Below, one piece after another: positions 18,084 to 26,345 of a DNA stretch of 64,000 nt. A program made the translations under genes and the position numbers. This DNA comes from Paenibacillus profundus (GTDB taxonomy: Bacteria; Bacillota; Bacilli; Paenibacillales; Paenibacillaceae), in assembly GCF_021369635.1 (NCBI RefSeq), contig NZ_JAJNBZ010000026.1, positions 17,677 to 81,676 of the forward strand, read 5' to 3'. Every line of letters starts with the position of its first letter. Positions within the stretch are counted from its first letter, which is position 1. Under the pieces are notes generated by a model that had not been told where the DNA came from, ran no database searches, and saw nothing but the letters and a program-made list of their open reading frames with translations.

Positions 18084-18154
18084 GAACGCACTTGCACGAA
18101 CGGAGCATTTCGTTGATGATGAAGAGTTAATGTATTGCTTGTTGAGAGATGGTA
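18084..18154 (+). repeat. Dispersed repeat copy 2 (RTEHFV element)
   Basis: Similar to 8076-8146 in the same orientation. Here the frame reads LNALARTEHFVDDEELMYCL, then LRDGTP and a stop at 18160-18162. It may be the 3' end of a lost gene or a mobile non-coding element. The stretch 17815-18233 has no other supported gene. Confidence 0.55.
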
Positions 18155-18233
18155 CGCCTTAAGGCGTGTCCGTCCCGGCCAGCTGCTCGACCTCGAACAG
18201 CAGCGGGGACGGATGTGGATGAGTGCTGAACTT

Positions 18234-19136
18234 CTAATCGCGGCCTGCTTCAACCAGCTTCTGCGCTACCATCGTCGGATTGGTATGGAAGGGAGTCATA
18301 TGGTCGCCTTTTGCGGTAATCAAGCGGAACAGACCGAGGCAGCTCGACATGTGCGGATGCCACCCATACTGCTCGCCTTGCGGCACCGCCGTGTCTTCTG
18401 TGAGGTAGAAGTAGCTTTTAGGGATGTCGAGACGGTAGAACTTTGTTAAATCAAGTTTCTCGAACAACGGACCAGCTGGCTCGGGCGTAACCGTATTATA
18501 AACCTTTTGCGCCAGATCAAGGCTGGCCGTATTCATGAACGTTTCACGCCAGATTGGAAAGGGCAGCATAATCGTGTTGTCTTTCGATTTTTTCGCAAGA
18601 TCAGCCCATAAAGCTTTGCCTTGCGACGGAATCTCGTCCGCAGCGCTATTTCCGTCTGCAACGACAAACGCATCCATAAACACGAGACGCCTAATGCGGC
18701 TAGGAATCCGTTCCGCCACTTTGGAAATGACCGTGCCCCCAAAGCTATGGCCTACAAGGACAATATTGTTCAAATTTCTTTCTGTTATAAAGTTTACGAC
18801 GGCATCAACGTAATTGGTATGGGTCACTGCTTTGTTCGGATCTTTGCCGTGTCCCGGCAGGTTGGGGGTGTACACTTTGTTGCCTGTATTGCGCAGTCTC
18901 TCGGCCGTCATGTTCCAATAGCTGGAGTCGCCCCACGCGCCGTGGACAAGGACAAAGGTAAGCGGCCTTTCTATTCTCACGGCTAGTTCTAGGGATTCTG
19001 CATATACGGGCTCGGTTGGGGACGTAACGGCCATGCTCCTCATCGCCAAGTGCGAGCAAGGATGCAGAACGGTTACGGGATAAGGGGAGTAAGTATATGG
19101 CCGAAAGTAAGGAGGTTGATACGGGTAATGATACAT
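18234..19136 (-). CDS. Alpha/beta hydrolase (AB_hydrolase_6 type)
   Basis: A 300-residue protein. The hydrolase fold starts near residue 59 (TFVLVHGAWGDSSYWNMTAE) with the nucleophile elbow VGHSFGGT and a C-terminal KGDHMTPFH that supplies the histidine; the acid is probably in the TEDTAVP region. The first 50 residues are a Pro/Tyr-rich leader (YPYQPPYFRPYTYSPYP) that is not part of the fold. Homologues are annotated as esterases or salicylate-esterase-like proteins; the substrate is unknown. GGGGACGG/CCGTCCC arms at 18176-18216 may form a 3' hairpin. Confidence 0.85.
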   Translation of the reverse strand: MYHYPYQPPYFRPYTYSPYPVTVLHPCSHLAMRSMAVTSPTEPVYAESLELAVRIERPLTFVLVHGAWGDSSYWNMTAERLRNTGNKVYTPNLPGHGKDPNKAVTHTNYVDAVVNFITERNLNNIVLVGHSFGGTVISKVAERIPSRIRRLVFMDAFVVADGNSAADEIPSQGKALWADLAKKSKDNTIMLPFPIWRETFMNTASLDLAQKVYNTVTPEPAGPLFEKLDLTKFYRLDIPKSYFYLTEDTAVPQGEQYGWHPHMSSCLGLFRLITAKGDHMTPFHTNPTMVAQKLVEAGRD

Positions 19137-19324
19137 GTTTCATTCACCTTCTCATCATTTTTGTGCATCTGCCTATACCATATGCCGAAGACGGGAATAT
19201 TGCGCCGATCTGACGCTGTTGACAGCATTAATGGCTATGATTATAATGGTCGTAGCAACTATGGTCACATCTATTAAAGTGAGGTCTAATCATTTGACAA
19301 CTATGGTTGCGATAAGTATAGGAG

Positions 19325-20761
19325 GTGACAAAAACAATAAACTCTAAAAAGATTGGGATTTTCGACGTTCAGTACAGGGCATTGACCATCGGTATTATTT
19401 TGACCCTTACTACCGTAGCATTTGAAGGATTGGCCATTACGACGATAGCGCCTAAACTGGCACAAAGTTTACATGGTATCCATTTATATGGATGGATATT
19501 TAGTGCCTTTCTGTTATCTCAAATCATAGGCACCATGGTCATGGGACAACAGATTGATAAGCACGGTGTTTTCAAATCGATCATCTCATCTTTTATTATC
19601 TTTGTTATAGGTATCATTATTGCGGCTGTTTCATTTCATATGTACATGCTTATTGCAGGAAGAGCCTTCCAAGGTTTTGGTGCAGGCGCCCTCATAACTT
19701 GTGTATACTACAGCGTTACATTAAGCTATCCTGACTCTCTCAGAACTAAAATTCTAGCTGCATTTTCAATCGCATTTGTTCTACCTGCATTAATTGGCCC
19801 CTATGTGGCAGGACTTATAGCTGCTTATGTGTCATGGAGATTCGTCTTCTGGATTGTTCTTCCTTTGATTGTCCTAGCGTTAAGCTTAACGCTTCCTTCC
19901 TTTCGCAACATACCAACTAAAAACACATCAGCTAAAAAAGGCAGTTATAAAGAAATATACGCCATATTACTAGCCATTGGAACGGGCTTGCTGCTATCCG
20001 GATTAGGATTTATATCCGATTGGAAAGGAATTGCGCTTTCTGTTGTTGGAGTTATCATCATGATTCAGCCTTTGCGAAAGCTGCTTCCAGCAGGCACCTT
20101 TTTAGTTAAAAGGGGTTTGCCGGCAACCATTGTTTCTAGAGGGTTATATGTTGCATGCTACTTTGCTACCGAAAGTTTCGTTGTCTTGGCTCTAACCGAA
20201 GTTAAAGGTTTATCGGAAGAACTTGCAGGTTTGATTGTAGCTGCAGGAGCATTAAGTTGGTCAGCCGCAGCGTGGCTGCAATCCCAGCTCGACGAACGAG
20301 ATCATGGTCAAGGAAGAAAAAAACGGGTGATTTTCGGTATAGGGATTATGATCGTTGGGGTAACACTCGTGATAACAGCCATCGGATTTCCAGGCGGCGG
20401 GATTGCAATCGCATTGATTTCACAAATCATTACAGGATTTGGTGTAGGATTAGCCAATCCAACTACGGGAGCGATTGCACTGCAGCATGCTCAGGCAGGG
20501 AAGGAAGGAGAGGTATCCGCAACGATTCAATTCATTGATTCGTTTAGTATTGGATTGAGCATTGGATTAAGCGGCGCTCTCATAGCCCTAAGCGAGACAT
20601 TTCAATGGGGGATATTCACCGGAGTAATGATGGCTTTATCTCTCCAGTTATGTTTCGTGCTTTTAAGCTTGGTGACTTCTTTCCGCATTACAACTCAGAT
20701 TCACGAAGTGTCTCATCCGCTTTGCGATGTGAAAGGTTCCGATGTAACGGCTTCATCGTAG
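19325..20761 (+). CDS. MFS multidrug-type exporter
   Basis: A 14-TM-class or truncated MFS transporter of about 470 residues. Visible are TVAFEGLAITTIAPKLAQSL near the N-terminus, the MFS signature GQQIDKHGVFKS after TM2, and AGRAFQGFGAGALITCVYYS. Family members export drugs by proton antiport. The start is odd: GTG 19325 lies inside the ribosome binding site AGGAGGTG, while the properly spaced codon in the same frame is ATA 19337. Either an ATG has mutated or the start is unusual. A glycosyltransferase remnant follows directly, which hints at a former self-resistance or macrolide-resistance pair. Confidence 0.85.
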   Translation: MTKTINSKKIGIFDVQYRALTIGIILTLTTVAFEGLAITTIAPKLAQSLHGIHLYGWIFSAFLLSQIIGTMVMGQQIDKHGVFKSIISSFIIFVIGIIIAAVSFHMYMLIAGRAFQGFGAGALITCVYYSVTLSYPDSLRTKILAAFSIAFVLPALIGPYVAGLIAAYVSWRFVFWIVLPLIVLALSLTLPSFRNIPTKNTSAKKGSYKEIYAILLAIGTGLLLSGLGFISDWKGIALSVVGVIIMIQPLRKLLPAGTFLVKRGLPATIVSRGLYVACYFATESFVVLALTEVKGLSEELAGLIVAAGALSWSAAAWLQSQLDERDHGQGRKKRVIFGIGIMIVGVTLVITAIGFPGGGIAIALISQIITGFGVGLANPTTGAIALQHAQAGKEGEVSATIQFIDSFSIGLSIGLSGALIALSETFQWGIFTGVMMALSLQLCFVLLSLVTSFRITTQIHEVSHPLCDVKGSDVTASS

Positions 20762-20902
20762 TTGATGTTTAATTTATCGGAGGTAGAAAATTTTATTGTA
20801 AAGCCATATATTCCGCAACTCGAAGTGCTGCAGCGGGCATTGCCGTGGATAAAAACAAGTTGACGCCTGATGCTTTGAGATCTGCACTATTAGAGGTAAT
20901 GT
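20762..20902 (+). pseudogene. UDP-glycosyltransferase (MGT family) with internal deletion
   Basis: From 20762 one frame reads SEVENFIVKPYIPQLEVLQR, the donor-site entry of macrolide-type glycosyltransferases. At GCGGGCATTGCC (about 20834) another frame takes over with AGIAVDKNKLTPDALRSALL and EVM, which is normally about 50 residues further on. The region between, with the HGGMNS donor motif, is missing, as is the whole N-terminal half. The frames differ, so the deletion is out of frame. Confidence 0.75.
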
Positions 20903-21795
20903 TATCTCATATCGTCAAGCGACGCGGTGAGCATATTCAGAAAATGATTGGCCGTTATGGATAAAGAAATATCTCGGCGCGTCGCGACCGCGATCGAACG
21001 CTCCGGGATCGGGTCTGTCAATCGAAGTTCATATAACTTTTCTTCCTTCAATTCTTGCTTAATGAAGGAGCGCGTCACGAAAGCAGTTCCATAACCGCGA
21101 TGAGCCAATTCTATTAACATATCCATGCTGCTGAGCTCAATGTCCACTTCGGCAGTGACTCCAAGTGAGAAGAGCCATTCTTCGACGTAGCGTCTGGTGC
21201 TGCTTCCCTTAGAGAGCAAAAGCAGCGGTATTTTTATTAATTCCCGGGCAGTAACCGGATGTTCCAGCAGATGTCGATAGGAATGGCCTACAACGAAACA
21301 ATCTTGAATGGTTGCGAGATGCTTCACATCGAGCTCATGGTCAGACATTGGGAGATGGACAAATCCCAAATCAATTTGACCGTTTTTTAGCTGTTCTCGA
21401 ATCTCAGCGCTTCTGCCTTGCGAAAGACGAATCCGGACTCCTGCATATTGAGCATGAAACTTATCAAGGGGCGGTACTAAAAGGTGCTTGATGATGGGGC
21501 CGCTTGCGCCGATTCGAAGTTCTCCCGCGGAAAGGCGCTTGAGGGAATGCACTTTATCTTCTCCGGCTTGCAGCAACGAGAATGATTGTTCCACATATCC
21601 CAGCAATGCCGCACCTTCGGGTGTCAGCTTCACCCCTTTGGAGAGGCGATCGAACAATTTCACTCCCAAGGAGGCTTCCAATTGCTTAATTGCATAGCTA
21701 ACCGAAGGTTGAGTAATATGAAGCTCTTGCGCTGCCTTTGTTAAATTCCCCGCTCTGGCCGTGTATAGGAATATGCGATACCATTCCATATGCAT
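20902..21795 (-). CDS. LysR-family transcriptional regulator
   Basis: A 297-residue LysR protein. The winged helix-turn-helix is at residues 3-62 (FLYTARAGNLTKAAQELHIT, QPSVSYAIKQLEASLGVKLF) and the effector domain from about residue 90 (ELRIGASGPIIKHLLVPPLD). It is divergent from aroC, with 117 bases between the starts containing two nested dyads. LysR proteins usually regulate the divergent gene, so it may control this chorismate synthase copy. Start at 21795 has AGAGAGGA upstream; ATG 21789 is an alternative. Confidence 0.92.
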   Translation of the reverse strand: MHMEWYRIFLYTARAGNLTKAAQELHITQPSVSYAIKQLEASLGVKLFDRLSKGVKLTPEGAALLGYVEQSFSLLQAGEDKVHSLKRLSAGELRIGASGPIIKHLLVPPLDKFHAQYAGVRIRLSQGRSAEIREQLKNGQIDLGFVHLPMSDHELDVKHLATIQDCFVVGHSYRHLLEHPVTARELIKIPLLLLSKGSSTRRYVEEWLFSLGVTAEVDIELSSMDMLIELAHRGYGTAFVTRSFIKQELKEEKLYELRLTDPIPERSIAVATRRDISLSITANHFLNMLTASLDDMR

Positions 21796-21835
21796 ATGAT
21801 ATTAATCCTCTCTATGACAAGACTAGTATATTTGA

Positions 21836-21871
21836 ATTTCATTTATTTCACTGCAGAAATTATAATGAAAT
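21836..21871. promoter_or_regulatory. Nested dyads in the lysR-aroC intergenic region
   Basis: Outer dyad ATTTCATT (21836-21843) / AATGAAAT (21864-21871); inner dyad ATTTC-N6-GAAAT (21845-21860). The inner one has the size of a LysR T-N11-A box. TATAAT within 21861-21866 would be the -10 of aroC. Confidence 0.55.
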
Positions 21872-21912
21872 CACATGATGGATGTCAACGTAACTATGGG
21901 AGGCTCATTGCT

Positions 21913-22971
21913 ATGTCTGGAAATTCTTTTGGCAATATATTTAAAATCACTACTTTTGGCGAATCGCATGGAGAGGCTGTCGGGGTAGTCGTTGACGGTG
22001 TTACTCCTGGCGTGGAAATAGACGAGCATTACATTCAAGCACAAATGGATCGCAGAAAACCAGGGCAATCTTCCGTTACTACTCCAAGGAAGGAATATGA
22101 TATTATCCAAATTCTATCTGGCGTATTCGAGGGAAAGACAACGGGAACCCCGCTTTTTATTATGCTTCACAATAAAGACATGAGACCCGAAGCCTATGAT
22201 GATATCAAATATGCATTCCGTCCCGGACACGCTGATTTTACTTACTTAAAGAAGTACGGCATCCGGGATCACCGGGGCAGCGGGCGAGCTTCCGGCCGAG
22301 AGACGGCCGGAAGGGTAGCCGCGGGAGCTGTGGCGCGCAAATTGCTCGAACATCGAGGGGTGTCTGTCGTGGCCTACACCAAGGAAATCGGCGGTATCAA
22401 ATGCGATGCATTTATTGAACGTGAGATTGAACAAAACGCGGTCAGAGCATGCGATCCGGCGGCCGCTCGCAAAATGATCGAGAAAATTCATCATTTGGCC
22501 TCCGTTGGCGATAGCTGCGGCGGGATTGTGGAGTGTAGAATTAGAGGGGTGAATCCCGGTATAGGCGAGCCAGCGTTCGATAAATTAGACGCGGAGCTTG
22601 CTAAAGCAATGCTATCCATCGGAGCAGTTAAAGGCATAGAGTTCGGCGCCGGTTTTTCAGCCGCGGAAATGCTGGGGAGCGAGCATAACGACCAGATGGA
22701 CTCCTCCGGTTTTTTGAGCAATCATTCGGGCGGGATTATTGGAGGAATAAGCACGGGCAATGAAATTATTTTTAGAGTCGCCGTGAAACCCACTTCTTCG
22801 ATCTCTCTTCCCCAAAAAACGATGAATGTGCATGGCGAAGAACAATTGATCGTGACAGAGGGCAGACATGACCCCTGCATATGTCCAAGAATCGTACCTG
22901 TTGTGGAAGCAATGGCTTGTCTTGTCGTTGAAGATCAATATAAGCGTCAAGCTGCCTTGATTCATGCATGA
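21913..22971 (+). CDS. aroC: Chorismate synthase
   Basis: A 352-residue enzyme forming chorismate from 5-enolpyruvylshikimate-3-phosphate using reduced FMN. Family signatures are seen in order: FGESHGEAVGVVVDG, DRRKPGQSSVTTPRKE, the basic GSGRASGRETAGRVAAGAVA and GAVKGIEFGAGF, with the C-terminal TEGRHDPCICPRIVPVVEAM. ATG 21913 follows GGGAGG. It stands alone rather than with aroB/aroH/trp genes, so it may be a second copy under control of the divergent LysR protein. Confidence 0.95.
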   Translation: MSGNSFGNIFKITTFGESHGEAVGVVVDGVTPGVEIDEHYIQAQMDRRKPGQSSVTTPRKEYDIIQILSGVFEGKTTGTPLFIMLHNKDMRPEAYDDIKYAFRPGHADFTYLKKYGIRDHRGSGRASGRETAGRVAAGAVARKLLEHRGVSVVAYTKEIGGIKCDAFIEREIEQNAVRACDPAAARKMIEKIHHLASVGDSCGGIVECRIRGVNPGIGEPAFDKLDAELAKAMLSIGAVKGIEFGAGFSAAEMLGSEHNDQMDSSGFLSNHSGGIIGGISTGNEIIFRVAVKPTSSISLPQKTMNVHGEEQLIVTEGRHDPCICPRIVPVVEAMACLVVEDQYKRQAALIHA

Positions 22972-23023
22972 CAGGATTTATTCCGGAAACTGAACTTGTA
23001 ATTGTGCAGCAGTAGTCCATACA

Positions 23024-23056
23024 TGCCATCCAGTCAAATGCTGGGTGGCATTTTTG
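23024..23056 (+). terminator. Terminator of aroC
   Basis: TGCCATCCAG pairs with CTGGGTGGCA across a 7-base loop, followed by TTTTTG. Confidence 0.85.
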
Positions 23057-23163
23057 CCGTGACCTTATAAGGTTGATACAGCTCTCAGGCGATGCCACGT
23101 CATCCTGTGCATCAAGTCACTGTGATGATGGAGGGACTGCTGCGAATTGTAAGGGGGATATAA

Positions 23164-23220
23164 TATGGAATTGTACATAGACAATCACCCAATTCAATAC
23201 ACAGTGAATAAGATATCTTA
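23164..23220 (+). other. Short ORF with good ribosome binding site, probable remnant
   Basis: ATG 23164 follows AAGGGGGAT and encodes 18 residues (MELYIDNHPIQYTVNKIS). The sequence looks like the N-terminus of a larger protein cut short rather than a functional peptide. No homologue recognised. Confidence 0.35.
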
Positions 23221-23248
23221 GAGTATATTTAAATTGGAGGAATAAGTG

Positions 23249-23719
23249 ATGACTATGTGCAGACATGTATACCCTTATTACGGCGTGAGTCCATCAACAG
23301 AACCATATTTATATCCGAGCACCGAACAGATAACTGAAACAGAATCCCGTGTTGCCAGCCTGCCTGTTTTATCATTTAGTGTCGTTGCTAATGGTTATAG
23401 AGGCCTTTTGCAAATTCAAAATATTGGCAATGACGGGACTGTTACCGGAACTATATTTGGAGAACCGCTTATTGGTTTTTGGGACGAAAATTCACTTAAG
23501 CTCACATTTCAAAGATTGACTACAAGCAGTCCGACTCCCCAAAACCCTTATCAAGTTCTCAATGCTACTGCAATCCAAATCTATACGGGTTACCTGTTTA
23601 CGGATGTTACAAATCGATCGCTTTACACGCTGGCAGGGTCGTTTGAGGCTTTTCATGGTACTGGAGGCACGGCGTCAAAAACCGTGTTCGGATGGTTTGC
23701 TCAAGCCCTACGATCGTAA
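23249..23719 (+). CDS. Hypothetical protein
   Basis: A 156-residue protein of unknown function. It starts with a Tyr/Pro-rich segment (CRHVYPYYGVSPSTEPYLYP), without a signal peptide. The rest is predicted beta-rich: NGYRGLLQIQNIGNDGTVTG, IFGEPLIGFWDENSLKLTFQ and RSLYTLAGSFEAFHGTGGTA, resembling a small barrel that repeats the pattern of a beta-propeller or lipocalin blade. ATG 23249 is 9 bases after GGAGG. It is monocistronic, between terminators. Confidence 0.7.
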   Translation: MTMCRHVYPYYGVSPSTEPYLYPSTEQITETESRVASLPVLSFSVVANGYRGLLQIQNIGNDGTVTGTIFGEPLIGFWDENSLKLTFQRLTTSSPTPQNPYQVLNATAIQIYTGYLFTDVTNRSLYTLAGSFEAFHGTGGTASKTVFGWFAQALRS

Positions 23720-23757
23720 CAGACTTCCAGCACATAGGCCAGAAGTCCCATCAAGCA

Positions 23758-23812
23758 GAAAGCTCCTCCACCGAGACCAGCTCGGGTGAGGAGCTTCCTA
23801 TCGTTTTTTGGA
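23758..23812. terminator. Convergent terminator
   Basis: AAGCTCCTC with inner CCGAG pairs with CTCGG and GAGGAGCTT (14 of 16 positions), followed on the plus strand by TCGTTTTTTGG. It separates the plus-strand hypothetical gene from the minus-strand gene ending at 23813. Confidence 0.7.
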
Positions 23813-25207
23813 TCAGTCTTCCTGGTATACGCGATGGCGCACGATATCGCCGGGATGCAAAACAAGCAGAGGTCCCCACGATGGATTCTGATCATGCATC
23901 GATTTTAACAGAAGTATCATCCGCTGAAAAATCATGTCGATTTCCGCATGCTGCACCAAGGCGCCCGTCACGGCGGCCGCGACCACGTGAGCTGCGTAGA
24001 ATCCAGACCGCATATGTTCAGGCAGCGGACCCGCGGTGCTCAACAAAGCTCGTAATTGTGCAGTAAGGGACTCGTCCCGATTTCTCCAATTCTGAATTTG
24101 GTCCAAACTGTGATTTTCCAGCGTATGCAGCTTCGTCGTCATGATGGCGGCGGCCACGATCTTTGCAGACAGCTTGGCTTCCTCAGCGCCGACAACTTTT
24201 CCTTCCAGACGGATGTGGGTCAGATCTTTGTCCGTTTCTGTCTCGATGAGCTGCTCCCAGATATTAGCCTGGTCGAATTGCAGGATACCTACGGCATAGG
24301 CGGCTAAATATCCTCTCAAAATGTCAGCTGGATGGACGTCAGTCTCCGAACCGATATTTTTGAGCGCGGGAATTCCCGAAGTGGCCGCCCGGATTCCACG
24401 GAAATAACCAATCAAACCGATCCCTGCCGCAGGTCCCAGATTGAGTACCCCTAGGATGTCTGATGCCGTCTCGTCTATACGATGAGCCCAATATTCAGCC
24501 AAATCATCTCCGAGATTGTTCGCAAGAAGAGCCGCTCGTACCGTATCCGCTAATTCTTCAAGCAGTCCCGTATCGGCATGCAAAATATCATGCCCGCCCG
24601 TTTCGTGGCCCAAGCTGGACCAGGCCAGCAGGCCCCGTTGGGCATGAGCGGGAGGAAGACTTACGATACCCGTTTTCAAGCCTATCTGGGCTGTTCCGTC
24701 AATCGGGATGGTATACGGACCGAATTCCGGCTTCCCCCACTTAACGAGCGGCGGTATCATGCTCAAGTCTGGACGTTTCACTCTCGCTCTGTCTTCAGCG
24801 CTTAAAAAACCGTCGTACAGATCGCTTACCATCTCCTGAAAAGCTTCAGTGGCATCCGCATTGTAGCCTTCACCGTTCTGCAGTATGGTTTGTGCGACAT
24901 CGAACAGCAGAAAGGCTGGTCCTTCGCGACGGGGATCGTGAATTAAAATATCGGTGAACCCTTCTGGACCCAGTTGATCCAGCGCTCTAAGGAATGGTTC
25001 GACGACTGCGTCCCGGTACAGAACAGGCAGCTTTCTGCGTACTGCTTCCAATCTGCCGCGCAGTTGGTGGTAATCCGTCGGGTCAGGCGGGCCGGGAATA
25101 TTGGAAACGACGGCCTTTCTGACATCTTCAACACATTGCGGAAGGTTCCTTATATCGGGTTCGAACGTAACTTCTCCGTTCGTGAGCACATCGTTTCGTT
25201 CAAGCAT
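23813..25207 (-). CDS. Unrecognised protein with HExxxH motif
   Basis: A 464-residue protein, no signal peptide or membrane segments. The notable motif is LGHETGGHDILHAD (H201, E202, H206), followed 40 residues later by HRIDETASDILG (E246), an arrangement like a zincin metal site. The N-terminal 150 residues are helical (LRGRLEAVRRKLPVLYRDAV) and the C-terminal half is Ala-rich and helical (AAGIGLIGYFRGIRAATSGI, AAHVVAAAVTGALVQHAE). I do not recognise the family. The start has GGAGGATG upstream. It stands alone with no secretion signal, so if it is a protease it acts in the cytoplasm. Confidence 0.7.
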   Translation of the reverse strand: MLERNDVLTNGEVTFEPDIRNLPQCVEDVRKAVVSNIPGPPDPTDYHQLRGRLEAVRRKLPVLYRDAVVEPFLRALDQLGPEGFTDILIHDPRREGPAFLLFDVAQTILQNGEGYNADATEAFQEMVSDLYDGFLSAEDRARVKRPDLSMIPPLVKWGKPEFGPYTIPIDGTAQIGLKTGIVSLPPAHAQRGLLAWSSLGHETGGHDILHADTGLLEELADTVRAALLANNLGDDLAEYWAHRIDETASDILGVLNLGPAAGIGLIGYFRGIRAATSGIPALKNIGSETDVHPADILRGYLAAYAVGILQFDQANIWEQLIETETDKDLTHIRLEGKVVGAEEAKLSAKIVAAAIMTTKLHTLENHSLDQIQNWRNRDESLTAQLRALLSTAGPLPEHMRSGFYAAHVVAAAVTGALVQHAEIDMIFQRMILLLKSMHDQNPSWGPLLVLHPGDIVRHRVYQED

Positions 25208-25372
25208 CGTACATCCTCCGTTATATAAGTTTATTTACATATGTAACTTATCCCACATAAATAAAGTTATCCCTAAAAACAGAATACTAGTACAAATATG
25301 TAACAGTGAACAAATAGAGTTGTGCAAATCTCATATCGTCTGCAATGAAACGAATAAAAGTTTTCAGCCGTT

Positions 25373-25954
25373 TTAGGTCCAAATATGCCGTATTTGTTGT
25401 ACCTCTCCATCTGCAAATTCAATCAAGAAAACATCAGGATTCGTCAGTTCCATGCACGTCTCGAAACCGAATCGAGCATCGTAACGCTGCAGCAGCAGTG
25501 TCATTGTAATCTGGTGGGTAACCAATAGATGCGTTTGTTGTTCACCGCCCCGTAAAAGTTGATCTACCAGTTCGCTAACTCGCTGCTGCACCTCGTGATT
25601 TGACTCTCCCTGGGGAAATTTCTTTTCCGGGTGTTCGAAATGCACACGTAATTCGGCCAGGATGGCCCCTATATCTTCATTACGGCTGACATTACCCAAA
25701 TTCAGCTCCTTTAATTTGTCATTGATAGACACCGAAAGCTGTAATTTTTCAGCGATGATGTTCGCCGTTTCACACGCACGACGGTAGGGACTAGAGAGAA
25801 GGTTATCTGTACTTCCTACACCTTGGCGCTGTAAAAACTCACCTAGCAGCTTCGCCTGTTGAACACCTTCTCGCGTAAGAGGCGTGTCGGGATCATTCAA
25901 TGTCAGGCCCTGTTGGGCCCTACAATGGCGTATGACATATAGCTTGGTTGACAT
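25373..25954 (-). CDS. Histidine phosphatase family protein
   Basis: A 193-residue protein of the phosphoglycerate mutase-like superfamily. The N-terminal motif is VIRHCRA (R9, H10) where the family has RHG; the rest of the site is intact with LLSSPYRRACETANIIAE, LKELNLG and LLVTHQITMT. These enzymes remove phosphate through a phosphohistidine. The start is uncertain: ATG 25954 lies 16 bases from GAGGAG, GTG 25969 overlaps it. Substrate unknown. Confidence 0.85.
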   Translation of the reverse strand: MSTKLYVIRHCRAQQGLTLNDPDTPLTREGVQQAKLLGEFLQRQGVGSTDNLLSSPYRRACETANIIAEKLQLSVSINDKLKELNLGNVSRNEDIGAILAELRVHFEHPEKKFPQGESNHEVQQRVSELVDQLLRGGEQQTHLLVTHQITMTLLLQRYDARFGFETCMELTNPDVFLIEFADGEVQQIRHIWT

Positions 25955-26091
25955 CAGGTATTTAGCCACTCCTCTATTTGAAATAAGTATCGTGCTAGAC
26001 CTATTTTAGACTTGGAGCAGTTATTTATTCACGATATATATGTTCGACAATGAGAAAGACGTCAGCAGCGGACTTGGCATGATTGAGACGG

Positions 26092-26184
26092 CCAATCCTT
26101 CAGTTGTTAAAGGATAATTTCAGATGGCTCATGGCGTTGTTTATGATCGGAGGCATCGGCATGTTTATGCTGTTTGGGCTGTGA
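26092..26184 (+). pseudogene. Possible C-terminal membrane-protein remnant
   Basis: An open stretch reads PILQLLKDNFRWLMALFMIG then GIGMFMLFGL and stops. It has the look of the last transmembrane helix of a lost permease. No start codon or upstream continuation. Nothing else was found in 25955-26297. Confidence 0.3.
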
Positions 26185-26297
26185 TTTTGTTGCCGATGAT
26201 ATTGCGAATTCGAATCCGCGGTTGTTGCTGGTTCGTTTTTGGTATTTTCATTATTATGCATGCCACTTGATTTTGCTTTGCTTTGCGTGTAATATTT

Positions 26298-26315
26298 ACT
26301 TACCGGTAGGTAAGT
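26298..26315. promoter_or_regulatory. TetR-type operator before the DUF418 gene
   Basis: ACTTACC-GGTA-GGTAAGT is an inverted repeat of 7 bases with a 4-base centre, 31 bases before the ATG. The same half-sites form TACTTACCGGTAAGTA upstream of the tetR gene at 28139-28154. Confidence 0.75.
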
Positions 26316-26345
26316 GAAATTTGATTCATCAGAAAGAGGGATTAC

